Origin: Pisaster brevispinus
Taxonomy: Eukaryota; Echinodermata; Asteroidea; Forcipulatida; Asteriidae
DNA length: 64,000 nucleotides
Assembly (NCBI GenBank): GCA_023634235.1
Contig: JAMKCF010000006.1
Location: 8,028,172 to 8,092,171, forward strand
Direction: 5' to 3'
Of this stretch, positions 1 through 12,237 are shown piece after piece. Positions within the stretch are counted from its first letter, which is position 1. Every line of letters begins with the position of its first letter. The notes under the pieces were generated by a model, which saw only the letters and a list, made by a program, of their open reading frames with translations, did no database searches and was not told the origin of the DNA. Both the position numbers and the translations under genes were made by a program.

Positions 1-983
1 ACACAACCTAATCGACACTGTATGCGGTAACGCAAGGGCTGGGCATTGGCGTGATCAAGTTGGAAACTGGAACGAGGGCACAGAACGAATGAAGGACATT
101 GACGAATCAACAAGTAACATAAAAATACCACAAACGTATTAACAAATTGAGCCCAAACTAAGCAATGTGCAGCGTTTTCAAGCACTGGGAAACTTCGATC
201 CCTTTTAGTTGTTTGCGGAAGAACCATAGTGCTTTAATGGGAGTCACACCCGATTTTAAGGCAATCTTATAACGGTTATTTGGTTGTTTCTGTTGAGTAT
301 TATTTGACTTCCCGAAAAGGATACAAAACAAGATCAACAATGTCAATCATTTAGATTTGCCGTTGTTTCTCGCTGTTCATCCGCCACTGATATGTCATTA
401 ATTTGTTTAAAGGGAGGGTGCAGTGGCATAACGTGGGGGGGGGGCCACGGGGCACGTGCCCTCCCCCCCCCAATTGATTCGTTTCCAAGGTTTTCGGAAG
501 AAAGGCCCCCCCCCCCCTAAACCTTCACAATTCCAATGCTCAGAGGATTTGTCAGACCCATGCCTGATTACAGCATTAAAAGAAGCCAGAATTGGGTGAT
601 TTTTGCCTTCATGATTTCTGGAAGAATCATCCCTGTTAGGCCTACTCTCCGGAATTACACAAACCGTCACTGATTGGAATATCAGCTTGGGGTGGAAATT
701 GTTTTGTCAAGTTCGTGATGAGTCATAACGGATTCGATCCGGTCGTAGTTCCGGTTTATTTTTGGAAAGTAACAGAAAGAAGGGTCGCAACTCTTCTACC
801 AACGGCCGTTTCAGAAACCACAATAACAAACAAACCTACACTATTACCAGTGGCCTAACCAGAGGGGAGAAGGGGGGGCAGAGGCCAGGATGCGGGAGCC
901 CCCGACTCAGAACCCTTGCCCCCCCCCCATGAGATCGATAAATAAATTTCAGAAAATAAATAGTTCGATAGTTTATAAAGGAA
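1..983. other. No gene seen
   Basis: Intergenic-looking sequence with long G and C runs (435-444, 463-473, 508-518, 919-928). Short open frames through these runs are low-complexity artefacts. Confidence 0.6.
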
Positions 984-1057
984 CCCCCCCCAAAAAAAAA
1001 AAAAAAAATAGTAGTAATAGGGCCTAATAATAATAACAATAATAAATAAATTAAAAT

Positions 1058-1060
<3 letters not shown>

Positions 1061-1092
<32 letters not shown>

Positions 1093-1131
1093 AACACAAA
1101 CAAACAAACAAACAAACAAAAGCAACAACAA
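1061..1131 (+). repeat. (TA)n(CA)n(CAAA)n compound microsatellite
   Basis: TA units, then CA units, then CAAA/CAAAC units run together, preceded by a C7A16 homopolymer pair near 984-1007. Confidence 0.9.
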
Positions 1132-3596
1132 CAGCAATAACATCAGCAACAACAAGGAGAAAAAGGGGGAAATTATGCATTTGCTCCCCCCCCCTTACCG
1201 CCCCGCCCCCTCCCAATGAAATTGTCTGGTTATACCACTGAACTAGTTACTCCTTGGATTAAAACTATCTTGAACCAAACTTTGTTTTGTTCAGTCAATC
1301 CCTTTTTGTGTTATTTAAATACATCCGTAAGACAGTATATACACCAATGACACCTAAGACGCTTGATTTAAGACCACGAAGTTGAATTGATATAAGTGCA
1401 ATGTTTCAATTGCACAAGAGAAATGTTCCTGTCCCACCTCGGGTAAAATTCAACAACTGCAAGCGGACATGTAAACACGGTGGGATGTTTAACTACCTCG
1501 GTTTCAAACCCATCGCACTAGGAGTCATAAATAAATAGCTGCCAATAATATTTCATTGTTGTTGTACTCCAAAGTGCAGATCACCCCAGCCGGTGGAAAA
1601 GCGACGCTGAGGCAGTTTGCGCGGTGTTTGTATAATTGCGCGTGTATGTGAGCACTCCGCTGACTGTATTTATAGTAGGCGAATTAATGACTTTCTAAAT
1701 AAAGTTGGCTTTAGGTTGTACTTTTCACTAATCAAACAGAGTTAAGGAACATGAATAATGTAATATTAGACATCCATGCTGTATTCTTATACGCTCTAGA
1801 AATACAGGTATCATCAAAACTGTTGTCCGTGAACATGCCATCCCGATTTATTGTTGGGTGTAAAGAAAAACAATTTTGCAGAAAACCTTTTAAACCATGC
1901 TTATAAAATACGATTTTGAAGTCGACTTAAAATACATAAAACATGATGTACTCTTCTTTTTTTTATTCTGGTTTTGACAGTTTTTAAACTAGTTTTGTAA
2001 CTAGTTTTGTGGGTGTGTTTGAATTCCGTACAAACCTACTCATGGTTAGAACCGTAAAGTGAGAGCTGGTTTAAGTCAGTTATTTATTTCACTGTTTTTC
2101 TCCAAATTACAATGCCCTAGGGGAGTCAAAGTCCTTGATGTCCTCCATAGGACCATTCATCATGTCTAAGAGGGGGGATTAGGTCCCAGAGTTGTGTAGT
2201 TTTTGTTTTGTTCTGGGGGAGCTGAAAAATACTTTCACTCATATACTTTGTGCACAAAATTGTACAGACATTACAGACCAACCCAAATTTAACCATCTGA
2301 TAAAGTGGAGCCATCTGTTCTTTGTAGCAGGCTTCCAGGTGTCTTGCCGACAGCCTACGCTAGGTTCTGAGGTTTCCAGCACCACCCCCCCCCCCCCCCC
2401 CACCCCCGCCAATCAAACGTTTCGGCCTTGCTGGGGATCCAGTAACTAGAGTGGTTAAAGGTAAAACCATCAATTGCTTTTGGGAGAGTTCATTCATTTT
2501 CGCCCTCAAAGTTTTCAATGGAACCCCACAATGTACACGAGTGGGCGGAGAGAGTACTCAAATCCGCGTAGCTACATCGACGCAAACTATACTGGCTTGA
2601 GTTTAGAGCTTCGTACAAACACAGAGCAATGGTACAATGTTTATATTGCCACAACGTCAAAAGCACGTCGATAATAATGTTGTTTTCAGCAACACATGCA
2701 AAGCAATCGATCATTATCCAGGAAGATTTATTTATTTATATTTTTTAACATCTGGATTGTTTGCGCCGTTTGCAGATCATACAGTTGATGAATCGCAACA
2801 TGACGACTGAATGTCTACATGATAATTATAGGGGGTGCCAGCAATTAATATTAAGCATGTGTATTAGACACGATGTGTCTGAGCTTGCACGCGGATTTTA
2901 TTTTTAAAGATGTGTTTTAGTATTGTTTAAAGGTAGGGTCACAGAGTGGTAAATACTCCAAAAATAAATGACCGTAAAAACTGACTTGTTGAGAAGCACT
3001 GCAGCTGCTGAAGAAAGGATTCCCTTCGAAGAAATATTGTTTGGATCATTTTTCCACCCAAAAAGCATTCGAGTCACACGTGAACCGTTTCTCGGATTTC
3101 TGAGGGTTGGTGTTCGTTCATGAATGCTACGGCCAGAGATGCGGTTGGTACCCGCTGTCACATCGTTAAAATTTTTCAAGGATTCCATGTTTTTATTACC
3201 AGGGGAAAAAAATCAAAAAGTGTATACATGTATGTAAATAGTCATTACATTTGATAGGATAATCAATGGAACGAAGAAGTTAAGCCAAGAAAACGTGGTT
3301 TTTTTTACCCATTATTATAAAATAGTATTAGCTGTTTTTTGTGCAGCGCAGCGAAACAGCTCTTGTTTTTTTTGTTTTTTTGCATTTATATTGTTTAAAA
3401 ATAACCAGGAAAAAACAGAAAAAACGATGTTATTTTTCATGGTAGTATCCATTTTGAAGACCGGAGAAATTAAATCATATGAGGCATCACTTTTGGTAAG
3501 TTCAACATGTATATTAAATTCATCGGTTAAATGCAAGATGCTTTGCGTAGGAGTTTCCATCTTGGAAAAACCATTTTTCTCAAATGATAAGGTTCA
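1132..3596. other. No gene seen
   Basis: Mostly AT-rich sequence with C runs near 1185-1200 and 2385-2406. Opposing short frames at 2474-2714 and 2904-3188 have no recognisable content. Confidence 0.55.
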
Positions 3597-3730
3597 TTTA
3601 TTTATTTTATTATTTTATTGATTGTTTTTTCTTCTTTGTTTATGTTGTTTGTTTATTTATTTTATTTATTATTTTTACAAAAATACTTGTTTTATTTATT
3701 TATTTATTTATTTATTTTTATTTTTTTTGG
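3597..3730 (+). repeat. TTTA/TTTAT-rich low-complexity tract
   Basis: TTTATTTATTT-type units, including an uninterrupted TTTA run near 3690-3720. Open frames here encode Phe/Leu/Ile-rich artefacts. Confidence 0.85.
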
Positions 3731-3946
3731 AAAAGGGTGGGACACCAAAGGTCTAAACTATTATTCAACGTTATTGTTTGGATTTGTTGATTTTTATGGC
3801 AACGCATGTAGAGTATGAATTTTGTATTTTCTTTAACGAGAGAGTCTTTGGCGCCAAATTACTTTTGTCTTGAGGGCGGTTTTTCACCCCGTCTGTAAAA
3901 AACGACGAGCCACGCATAGGCATGCAGCCACTTCCCAATATACCAA

Positions 3947-4135
3947 GCCCAATTTCATAGAGCTGCTTAAGCACAAAAAGTTTTTAAGCACAGCAAAATG
4001 ATGCTTACCAGAATAAGTTTACCAGCCAAAATACAATTTTACATGTACAATCTGTGACTGGTATCCTGCTTATTTTTGCTAAGCAGAAAATGTTTAAGCA
4101 ATATTTTCTGCTTAAGCAGCTCTATGAAATTGGGC
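3947..4135. mobile_element. Short inverted-repeat element (MITE-like), intact ends
   Basis: A 189-bp element has perfect 27-bp terminal inverted repeats at 3947-3973 and 4109-4135, beginning GCCCAATTTCATAGAGCTGC. The interior is built of TTAAGCA/GCTTA words and has no coding capacity. Related ends occur at 20618-20660 and 40326-40345. This looks like a non-autonomous DNA transposon or foldback element. The family name is unknown to me, though I recall similar sequences in sea star genes. Confidence 0.8.
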
Positions 4136-5329
4136 CCTTTTACCATACTACCGCCGTCAGTCGCCATATTGGTCATGTTGGTTATGTGTAACCATAACAA
4201 TTAACATTAACAATTAACCATTAACAATTAACATTATACCAGAAAGGACCAGTCACAAACCAGACTCAGTTTAACCACATTGGTTTGAAATGAGGAACAC
4301 TGAGAAGGCGGTTCTGTGATATTAAATGGTCCGTGATATTTATAATTTGTAAATAATTGCTGGCTTAACTGAATAAAATGTCTTCATAAAGAGTTGATTT
4401 TTTGTGTTTTTTTGTTTAAAGATATCACACATGAAACGTTCGTCAAATTGTATAGACACATTCATCGCACATGTTAGCGCTGCAGCAGTCATGGTGACGT
4501 CATCGGCTGCCGGATTCAAGCGCCAACTCGGCGGTGCTGGTGTTTGAGGACGGGACATACGGACCTTCATCTATAGAAATTCATGTGATATAGTTTCTGT
4601 TCACACACAAAAAATAATAAAAGCGAAATAAAACATGATCAGAAAATGGTGGAGGAAACCAAACATGCGGTTCCGGTGATCGGGTGCCGAGAGGCGCCCA
4701 GCTACCTCGCCCAGTTGGCTCGGTAGAGTTTCACCACCATCCATGGTCCATGTGTGGTTTCGGATTGGGATGAAAAGCTTGGAGTTCCATTTTTGTATCT
4801 CCCCCCCCCCCTTCTTTGTTGCATATAAAACTGAAACTATGTCACAACGGGAAACCGTGGTTGTATGATAGGCCAACATTAAATAATGAACATGTGTTTT
4901 CTTAATATTAACATTGTCATGTTTATAGCGATATCTCCTCGACGCCTGGTTTGTCTACTCGGAAAATGCCATTTGACTGATATCAGAATGGGTGTACAGA
5001 GCCTTATGTTGAACCGGCTGTGGTTGGCGTCTATGGTTTGCCTTGAACAAATGAAAAGGCAAAGCTACAAATGGAAAATTGTGATAGATGTTGGTAGTAA
5101 AACATGAATACATAATAACCTCTTCTCAAATGTCTTAAATTATTCTTTAACTGGTTAATGAGCTGTTTGAATGGTTTACCCATTTATATGGTGCCTTGAA
5201 ATGATTTTAGGGTGGATTTCTAAAATTTACTAACGGATTCCAAAAGTTGTAAGGTTAGAAATTATCGAACAGTGATCGTCTACCGTCTCCAATAAAAGGG
5301 ACATAGTTATCGCCATGGCTGTAATATTC
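4136..5329. other. No gene seen
   Basis: Contains a small AATTAACATTAAC-type repeat near 4197-4236. A GC-richer patch at 4480-4570 and a C run at 4801-4811 were noted. No coding signal. Confidence 0.55.
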
Positions 5330-5894
5330 GGTACTCGCACTCGAGTACTACTTGAGTACCGTTTTAATGGTATACTCGTACTCGATACTCGGCTAGAAAA
5401 TTCCTCGTACTCGAAATCCATACTCGATACGCGACTGACAAAAATAATAAGCTGTACCCGAAGTCATGTACTCGATACTTGAAGAAAACGTACACGAACT
5501 CCGGTTGTGTACTAGTGGTCATAATAGGGGTCTACGTGTATTAATGCAAGAGAAAGAGAGGGGGGAAAGCTCTCTAGAAAAAAAGTAAAATTGAAGCTGT
5601 CGTTTATGTATTCCTGAAGATAGTTAGCACAACAAGCACACATTGACATCTAGAAATTAGTCCCAAAATGTTTGTATACCTCAGTTTACAAAGTTATTTG
5701 ATAAAGGACCGTACTCGTGTACTCGGCGATCCAAGTACTTAGTACTCGGCTGTTGCACTCGGTACTCGGATAACAGAATACTCAGTACTCGGATACCTGT
5801 ACTCGTTCTTGATGGCCCCAGTACTCGTACTCGAGTACTACTCGGCCACCCTAGTACTCGGCAGTACTTGATACTCGACTGAAAAGTACTTGAC
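5330..5894. repeat. TACTCG-rich element in two clusters
   Basis: Two clusters (about 5330-5500 and 5705-5894) are filled with imperfect repeats of GTACTCG/CGAGTAC, including CTCGAGTACTACTTGAGTAC, separated by about 200 bp without the motif. The layout, repeats at both ends with unrelated filler, suggests a transposon with complex termini rather than a simple satellite. Some hAT elements have TACTCG-rich ends, but I cannot confirm the family. Confidence 0.6.
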
Positions 5895-7236
5895 TATACA
5901 TTCACCATGGATATCACAACTGAGACAGAAGCAACGTATTATCACGATAGGAATGGTTTGAAATTATCAGAGAAATAAATGATTTAGCCCTACACATTTT
6001 TTTTTTTTTGAATTTCAGACAGTTGTTTCAAAAGTGTGATTTTTCTTGGGTGCTGTTTTGAAATTGCAGCGTATAATACGGAATTTGCAGAACAGATTTT
6101 CTGTTTGCTTTGATTGTATTGTGACTGGAGTTTGCAGCTCGGGGGAATGGCTTTGAACAGAGAAAAGGTGTTAACATCTTGACCCAAAAGACCAGTCCTC
6201 TGACGGGGGCCGTCGACCAAATCGATCTGCAGGTTGTTCCCGACACCACGGCAAGGGCAAATGACGTGGAACCCACACGGGAGCAGAAATCTGAGTGATC
6301 AATGTGTCTGTGGTACAGACGGGAATGGTTCCGCAAGAATTACTACACCATTAGCGTTCCGCATGGTCACGGGCTCATCCACCTCTCTTTATATGTCCAC
6401 TGTACGGACACTGTAGTCCTAATAGTGCAACCTCAAAATGGTGTACTTTAGAACCCTTGTACAGTCCTTATCCAATTGCCAAAGACTGATCTAGAAAGAT
6501 GTGGGCCGGCAGGTCAAAATAACCAATGCTTAACACAGGGTCAGGCGTTCCAATCTTTTCTACAGTCCAAGAAATTGGTGTGGAGTGTTATGGGAGGTGA
6601 GGAAATGGAAGGATTTGGGCCGCACTTTAGCCAAACTGCCTCATCTCTGAGTTAATTACATCAAGCGTTTCGGGTTAAGGTTTGGGTATAGGTATGGGGT
6701 TGACTCAGAACTGACCATCAGTGGTTTCTCCGCACTCTACTTCAAGGGTAAGCAAAAGGGCTAGTAAAGAATGGGGCTCGCAACACTTCTCCGAATAGCT
6801 TGAGTGGCACGCCCCCCTCAATCTACACTCCGAATTGGGCAAAATTCTTCTTTTTAAATCTAAAATAGGATTTAAGGTTCTTCATCAATCCGTCCAATCT
6901 CTCTCTCTCTTTATTAATATTCGCTAAGGCAATCGTCCCCGCCTGACGGAGACAAACACGTCTCGCAGTTAATGTTTTACGACAATTTTTCTCCTCTTGG
7001 TATGAAACCTTTGTCTTTTCTCTATTCTCCGTTTCACGATTTTTCTACAATCCGGAAAGGGCAGATGATTTCTCCGTTTACTTAGCGTCAAGAGCCGCTG
7101 AGCAGCGTGGTGTTCGTGATCTCTCACCCGGCCGGGGAAAAGACTCCCCAATCACGGCGGCAATGTCGAGCTCAAAGGTCGAAGCGCAGCTTTTCCTCAA
7201 ACAAAATGTAATGGTAATAACAATAACTTGGCTGTT
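5895..7236. other. No gene seen
   Basis: Overlapping short frames on both strands near 5990-6420 lack motifs. 6920-7170 is somewhat GC-richer and non-repetitive, so it might be conserved non-coding DNA, but this cannot be judged from one sequence. Confidence 0.5.
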
Positions 7237-7525
7237 AAAGGCAGGGTATACTCTTGGTAATGTTGTCAAAATACCAGTATCCTCACTTGGTGTATTCCAA
7301 CACATGCATGAAATAACCAATCTGTGAAAATTTTGGCTCAATCGGTCATTGAAATTGCCAGAAAATAATGAAAGAAAAAACACACCCCTATTGCACAGAA
7401 TTGTGTGCTTTTAGATGCCTGAGACAAAGGGGGACGTTTCTAACAATGTGTACAAGTATCAACAGCTCTCCAGTGCTCTTTACCAAGAAGTACGTTTCTT
7501 ATTTATGGTCAAAACAATTTTGAGT
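7237..7525 (+). repeat. Dispersed repeat family, copy 1
   Basis: From GGCAGGGTATACTCTTGGTA to the sequence near TATTTATGGTCAAAAC it aligns with 33382-33750, sharing TCACTTGGTGTAT, GAAAATTTTGGCTCAAT, AGAAAATAATGAAAGAAAAA and AGCTCTCC segments. About 75 bp present in the other copy is absent here. It is non-coding. Confidence 0.8.
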
Positions 7526-7668
7526 AAATCTAAATTGTTCATTACCTCAAAGTTGGACCCTAGCAGAGTCTCTCTTAAACTAAAGGCTTGACAAATCCAC
7601 AGGTTGTTTTGTACGATGCGTGCATTGTGTTTAGAGGATTGGACCACCTCTACCAAAAACAATCCAAC

Positions 7669-7790
7669 TTTGTTTGTTTTATTTGTTTGTTTGTTGGGGT
7701 GTTTGTTTGTTTGTTTGTTTGTTTGTTTGTTTGTTTGTTGTCCGTGTATTTGTTTGTTTGTTTGTTTGGTATTTGTCTGTTTGTTTGGGG
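7669..7790 (+). repeat. (TTTG)n microsatellite
   Basis: Tetranucleotide TTTG array interrupted by GGGG and TGTCCGTG segments. All three frames stay open and give Phe/Val/Cys/Leu repeats, which are not genes. Confidence 0.92.
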
Positions 7791-9013
7791 GATGTCGAGG
7801 GTAAGTGTTTTGTATGTTCTGGTTTTTATTTCATTTCTTTTATTTTTGTAAATTGTTTTACTCTAAAAATATCGGCTTTATTTTTGCTTGTGTTTTATTT
7901 ATTTATTATTATAAAAAAATAAAATTTTTACTGTAGGCCTACCATCATATATTTTTTTTTAAGGAAAGTTATATCTTTCAAAGTTGGAATCCCAAGAACT
8001 TTAGGCAGTGGATACCACCCTTTCACACACGGAGCTCTGCCTTTTGGCCCCCGTAAAAGTAAATTAATAATGATAATAACGACGAGGATATACATTATTT
8101 TGCAGACGCCAAAAAGTTCTGCATCATTGTCTTTTCGACAACAAATCTCTGGTTTCGGGAGCTTGCTTAATTGCTTTTTAACTGTCTGTCTGCCGCCTGA
8201 CGAATCCAGTTAATGAATGCTGTTTGTTTGGGAGCCTGGATTGATGGTGGCGACGAGTCGGCTCTGCCGGGGCTCACCCTTGCAATCCTCCGTCGGTCTC
8301 GCTTCGCAAGAGTGCCGCAAACCGTGGATACTGCTCGGTCGCAATTTATTTTTATTTTTTTCACAGAGGACCTTCTTTTTTGTATTCGGTAAAAACGGTA
8401 TTTTTTTGTCACTGGCGTATCGGAATTTTATTGTTTTCGTGTGCAAATCTGATGGATGACAAACTGGCGTCGGTTACCAATTAGCACTAAAAGGGCGGAA
8501 TTGACAACAAACGTGAATACAAATTATTGATAAAAAAAAAATGTCTGGGAAAAAAGGTGGACTGGTTTGAAACTCTCAAATTGGAGCAGCATAGCTCACG
8601 AGAGAGGATTCTGTTTATCGTCTTGGGATCGGTCTTTCTGTATTTAATTGATAACGGATAGTATTTTATCCAAGCCCAAAACTCCGGTGTACGATCAGAG
8701 ACTTACAGGTTGTTGTTTGCGGGTTTTTGCCCAGGGTTTTTTTAAAGAGGGGGACAAAAAAAGTTAAGAGAACTCTGGCGTTTGTTCTGCCTCGTACTTG
8801 GTTGGCTAATCACATCGGGGGGTGTGCTGACAGGGTCTGTCAACGCATGACCTAATGCTTGATGAGGATCGGAAAGGATTGATTAAGGGGGTGAGGCGCT
8901 CCCTGGTTGGTGACCGGAGAGGCTGAGTGACTGATAGAGAAATCATGGCGCCCCGGACCCCCTGGCCTGACCTAGAGCTTGTAAATCGCAATCATTTGAC
9001 TAGCAGACAACTT
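7791..9013. other. No gene seen
   Basis: Two GC-richer non-repetitive islands (about 8165-8345 and 8810-8990) stand out from AT-rich surroundings. Open frames across them are short and unrecognised. Confidence 0.5.
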
Positions 9014-9349
9014 CTAATTTCGAGAGTGAAAAATGATCTGTTGATAGAACACGATGGCCGATTTGGTTGGGTGGGGTGGGGGTGCTGTATTTTGAACTAA
9101 AGGCTCACTTTTAGAAGTATTATACATTTCTATCAACTTTGAAAGCTCCTTCATTGTAGCGTCGTCGCAGCTTTGCAAGCTCTGTATTGTAAACTCATTG
9201 TTTAAAACTTCGGATACCAGTTTTTTTAAAGTGGCCAAAGGTATTATATGGAACGCTGGGCTGATGGAGGGTTTCGCTTGTCCCGTGCTTTTATAAGGAA
9301 ACGAAGCGGTCTCCATCTTCTTGTCGAGTTTTTGTTTTTCAGCGTTCAT
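9014..9349 (-). CDS. Unidentified 111-codon open frame
   Basis: One of the longer non-repetitive open frames outside the Smad gene. The peptide begins MNAEKQKLDKKMETASFPYK and has a mildly amphipathic middle (LKKLVSEVLNNEFTIQSLQS), with ordinary amino-acid composition rather than low complexity. No family motif was recognised, and no splice context or partner exon was found nearby. It could be an exon of an unknown gene, a remnant of a transposon ORF, or chance. Confidence 0.18.
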   Translation of the reverse strand: MNAEKQKLDKKMETASFPYKSTGQAKPSISPAFHIIPLATLKKLVSEVLNNEFTIQSLQSCDDATMKELSKLIEMYNTSKSEPLVQNTAPPPHPTKSAIVFYQQIIFHSRN

Positions 9350-10464
9350 CCTCGTGACGTCTTCAATCCAACCATGGAGGTGGAATGATCCAGCGTTGTT
9401 GGAAACCCAGATTGAGAATAAACCCCTCTCTGTCTAGCTCGCTTTGCAAGAGGTGGTGTAGGCCTTAACCCCGCTCCTGCCATCTCGAACCTTCATTTCC
9501 CAACATTTTCTTGGAAGTTTAGAATTTAGAACCACTTTCAAGATTGGAACCTGGAACCAAAGACAAATGTATCCCATAGAAACGATATATTGTTAAAATA
9601 AACAATAATAATAATTGAAGGCATCAATAAATAAGTAAATAAATAAAACACAAAAACTTTTTGAAAACTTTTCAGAAACCCGATTTTTAGTATAGGCAAC
9701 CCGCGTGGACTTGCAATCTTTTCTCATAGCGTTAGCAAGTATTGTCTGAAAGCAACGAGTTTAAAAGAGCATGGTTTAGTAGTAGCTTCACAAACCACGG
9801 ATCTCAACTTCAGGCAATGTGGAGATTCCTCACCGTTGCACAAAATAAAGAAGGCAATTTCAAGGTCTGCGCTAATCGTCGCCTTTTTCCCGTGTTGAAA
9901 TCATCTAATTAGAAAATGAGGATTTAAATTCGACAAAAGGAAGATGTTTAGCGCAGACTTTTGAGTAAAGTTCGACAATGCCGCGTTGCACGGCAAGCTC
10001 CGCCGTGCTACACGGCATTTGCACGACCTGGTGACGAACGTCTTGCTCTTGCCGTGTCGTATCGAATTGAAATCTCATTCGGATAATGCACTTTTTCGGA
10101 ATACACATGCGCAAAGCTTTCGAAAATGATGCTTCTGACTTTGACATTATCACAATCCTCGCGTAATTCTTTTACTGGAACACGGACTTGTCCTCCGCTG
10201 AACAGAAATGCACCCTTTTAGTACTATATAGCTTGGGAGTTTTCCGGGATGGGGTGGGAAACAACTTCTGACTGGAACAAACATCTCTGTAGATTTCAGC
10301 ATTAAACCAAAGCAATTGTGTTGGTGGACTCTCTTAAAAAAACAGACGATCAAGAACATCTCAACAATTACGATGGGTCCTTGGGACAAATGGCAAGGTG
10401 GGGATTGTTACCAATATGATTTTATATTGAGTGTCGTGTCCGCCATTTTGGATCGATGGGCCGT
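9350..10464. other. No gene seen
   Basis: Ordinary AT-rich sequence with an AATAAATAA-type patch near 9600-9650. Minus-strand frames at 9905-10153 and 10150-10389 carry no known motif. Confidence 0.5.
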
Positions 10465-10588
10465 GCAAGTCTCGCGAGTATTCGAACATTTTCGGGACCA
10501 CTTTGGTCCCACGCACATTGCTTTAACGCGCGAAGTAAACAAACTCGCGCACTGTAACGGGTCCCAATGTTCGAATGGCGAGACTTGC
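10465..10588. mobile_element. 124-bp inverted-repeat element, copy 1
   Basis: Ends are inverted repeats: GCAAGTCTCGCGAG...TTCGAACATT at the left matches the reverse complement of AATGTTCGAATGGCGAGACT at the right, with a small indel. The interior includes GGGACCACTTTGGTCCCACG, itself palindromic. A second copy in the opposite orientation is at 29463-29594. There is no coding capacity. Confidence 0.75.
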
Positions 10589-12192
10589 CTGGTCAGTTAA
10601 ATGCGGCAAACCGTTTTTCTGGATTCCACGTTTGTCACCGATTCGTTTTTTAATTGCCACACTTTTGCCGAGCGAAAATCTTTCGAGTTCAACTCGGCAA
10701 AAACACGTTTAGCGCAGGCTAAAACTAATCCCATAGGATCCATTGGCGTGTGTACCAGTGAAATTTGAACGTTGGCTGCTCTCTCACAAAGTTGGCACAA
10801 GTTGCGATAAGTTTATTCAGGTGTTAAGTTTTGTGATTATGTTTAATTGGGGATATTTATGAAGATTTGAATCAAATTCGGAATAGTTGGATTTTTCTTC
10901 ATCATCTAATGGCAACATTCAAACCTTGCAGTCATCCAATGATTCGACGAGGTCATTCACCTGTAAGGTCACATACAACTGCAGCATCGAGGAAAGAAAG
11001 TGACCATGACCTAATCTGCAGTAATTACATTTCGGTGTGGTGTGTGTGGGGGGGGGGGGGTAGGGCATTTGAGGGACCCCCGTGGTGCCACCGAGTTGCT
11101 TATCTGATGAACAGTTTGACATTGAAACACACCACGACGCAGAATTCTGGTCAATTTTCTCTCCCGTGCTAATAACTCAGTTATTTAAACCGTCGCCTCC
11201 AATGTCAATCCACTAGTAAGTATATGTCTTTGCTACTGACAGCCCTCAAAATGAATCGATCGCTAAACAGGCTAATTCAAGCTATCCTACTCTGTGGTTT
11301 CATAATTTATAAAATACTTCTGACGTAATCCTTTGAAAGAAGAGAGAGCGAGCAAAAAAAAAAAAAACCACGCTGCTCCAGCGATTACTCCCAGCACGGA
11401 CCAATTTAGATGTGTTTTGCAGAATTTTCTGAGGAGACTTTTGGCGCCCAGAGTCATTAGATGTGCGCGGTTGCGGAAATTAGAGGACTGTTTACTACAT
11501 CGCTCGAGACTCCATCAAGGTTATAGGCCTACACCGCACCAAAAAATTCAGTATTATTAATTGTCATACCTTGCCGCTTTCCCACTGAACAATGTAAATC
11601 ACACGTCGTCTGACCATGGTCTGTGACTGACTTTCTGAAACAGAGTTGTGAATGATCCCTCTTCTTTCTTTCTGGTTGTGTATATATACCTTTTTTTTTA
11701 GTGAAGGAGTTAAACGGAATTGACTAACCACGTGTTATTAGAAGGAGTTAGGGTCTGGAAGAGAGTGATGGTAAAGTACACAACTTGGATTTGACAGTTA
11801 AAGCAAAGCGAAATGGAATCGGTACTGAAACACTCAGAGTGAGAGAGAGACGTGTGTTTAAACAGAGAAACGCTGGACCCGAGCATGGGGGAGAGGGTAA
11901 TTAAAAGGCCCGGAAATTAGGTCTTCGAAACAAAATAGAAGAGCTGAGATTGAGACTATAGCAAACGGACTCGTGAAGGTTTGTGTCTGTTGTGAGGGTG
12001 TCAAGGGGGTGGGTTCATCGACTCGGAATAACGGCGGGGGTGCCCATACATCGTGTGAGATGACGTGCCTTCCGAGTGGTTTCTGACGGTCTCGGTTTGA
12101 TTTTGTGAACAAAACCATTTTAAGGTGTCGTTGACAAGAAGTTTTCGATTGATCGTGTTATTGTTTATTAGTGGGGCTGCATTGAGCCAAAG
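10589..12192. other. No gene seen
   Basis: Contains a G run at 11048-11060 and an A run at 11355-11367. AGAC and GGCGCC occur 4 bp apart at 11435-11448. No coding signal. Confidence 0.5.
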
Positions 12193-12237
12193 CGGGGGGG
12201 GGGGGGGGCGAGGGAGGGGGCGCCTGAGCTGGTTGTG

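Noticed and set aside
7588..7922. Three overlapping plus-strand frames with Cys/Val/Phe/Leu repeats
   Set aside because: They are translations of the TTTG microsatellite, open in all three frames.
11435..11448. BMP-Smad composite element (AGAC next to GGCGCC)
   Set aside because: The spacer is four bases; the composite site requires five.
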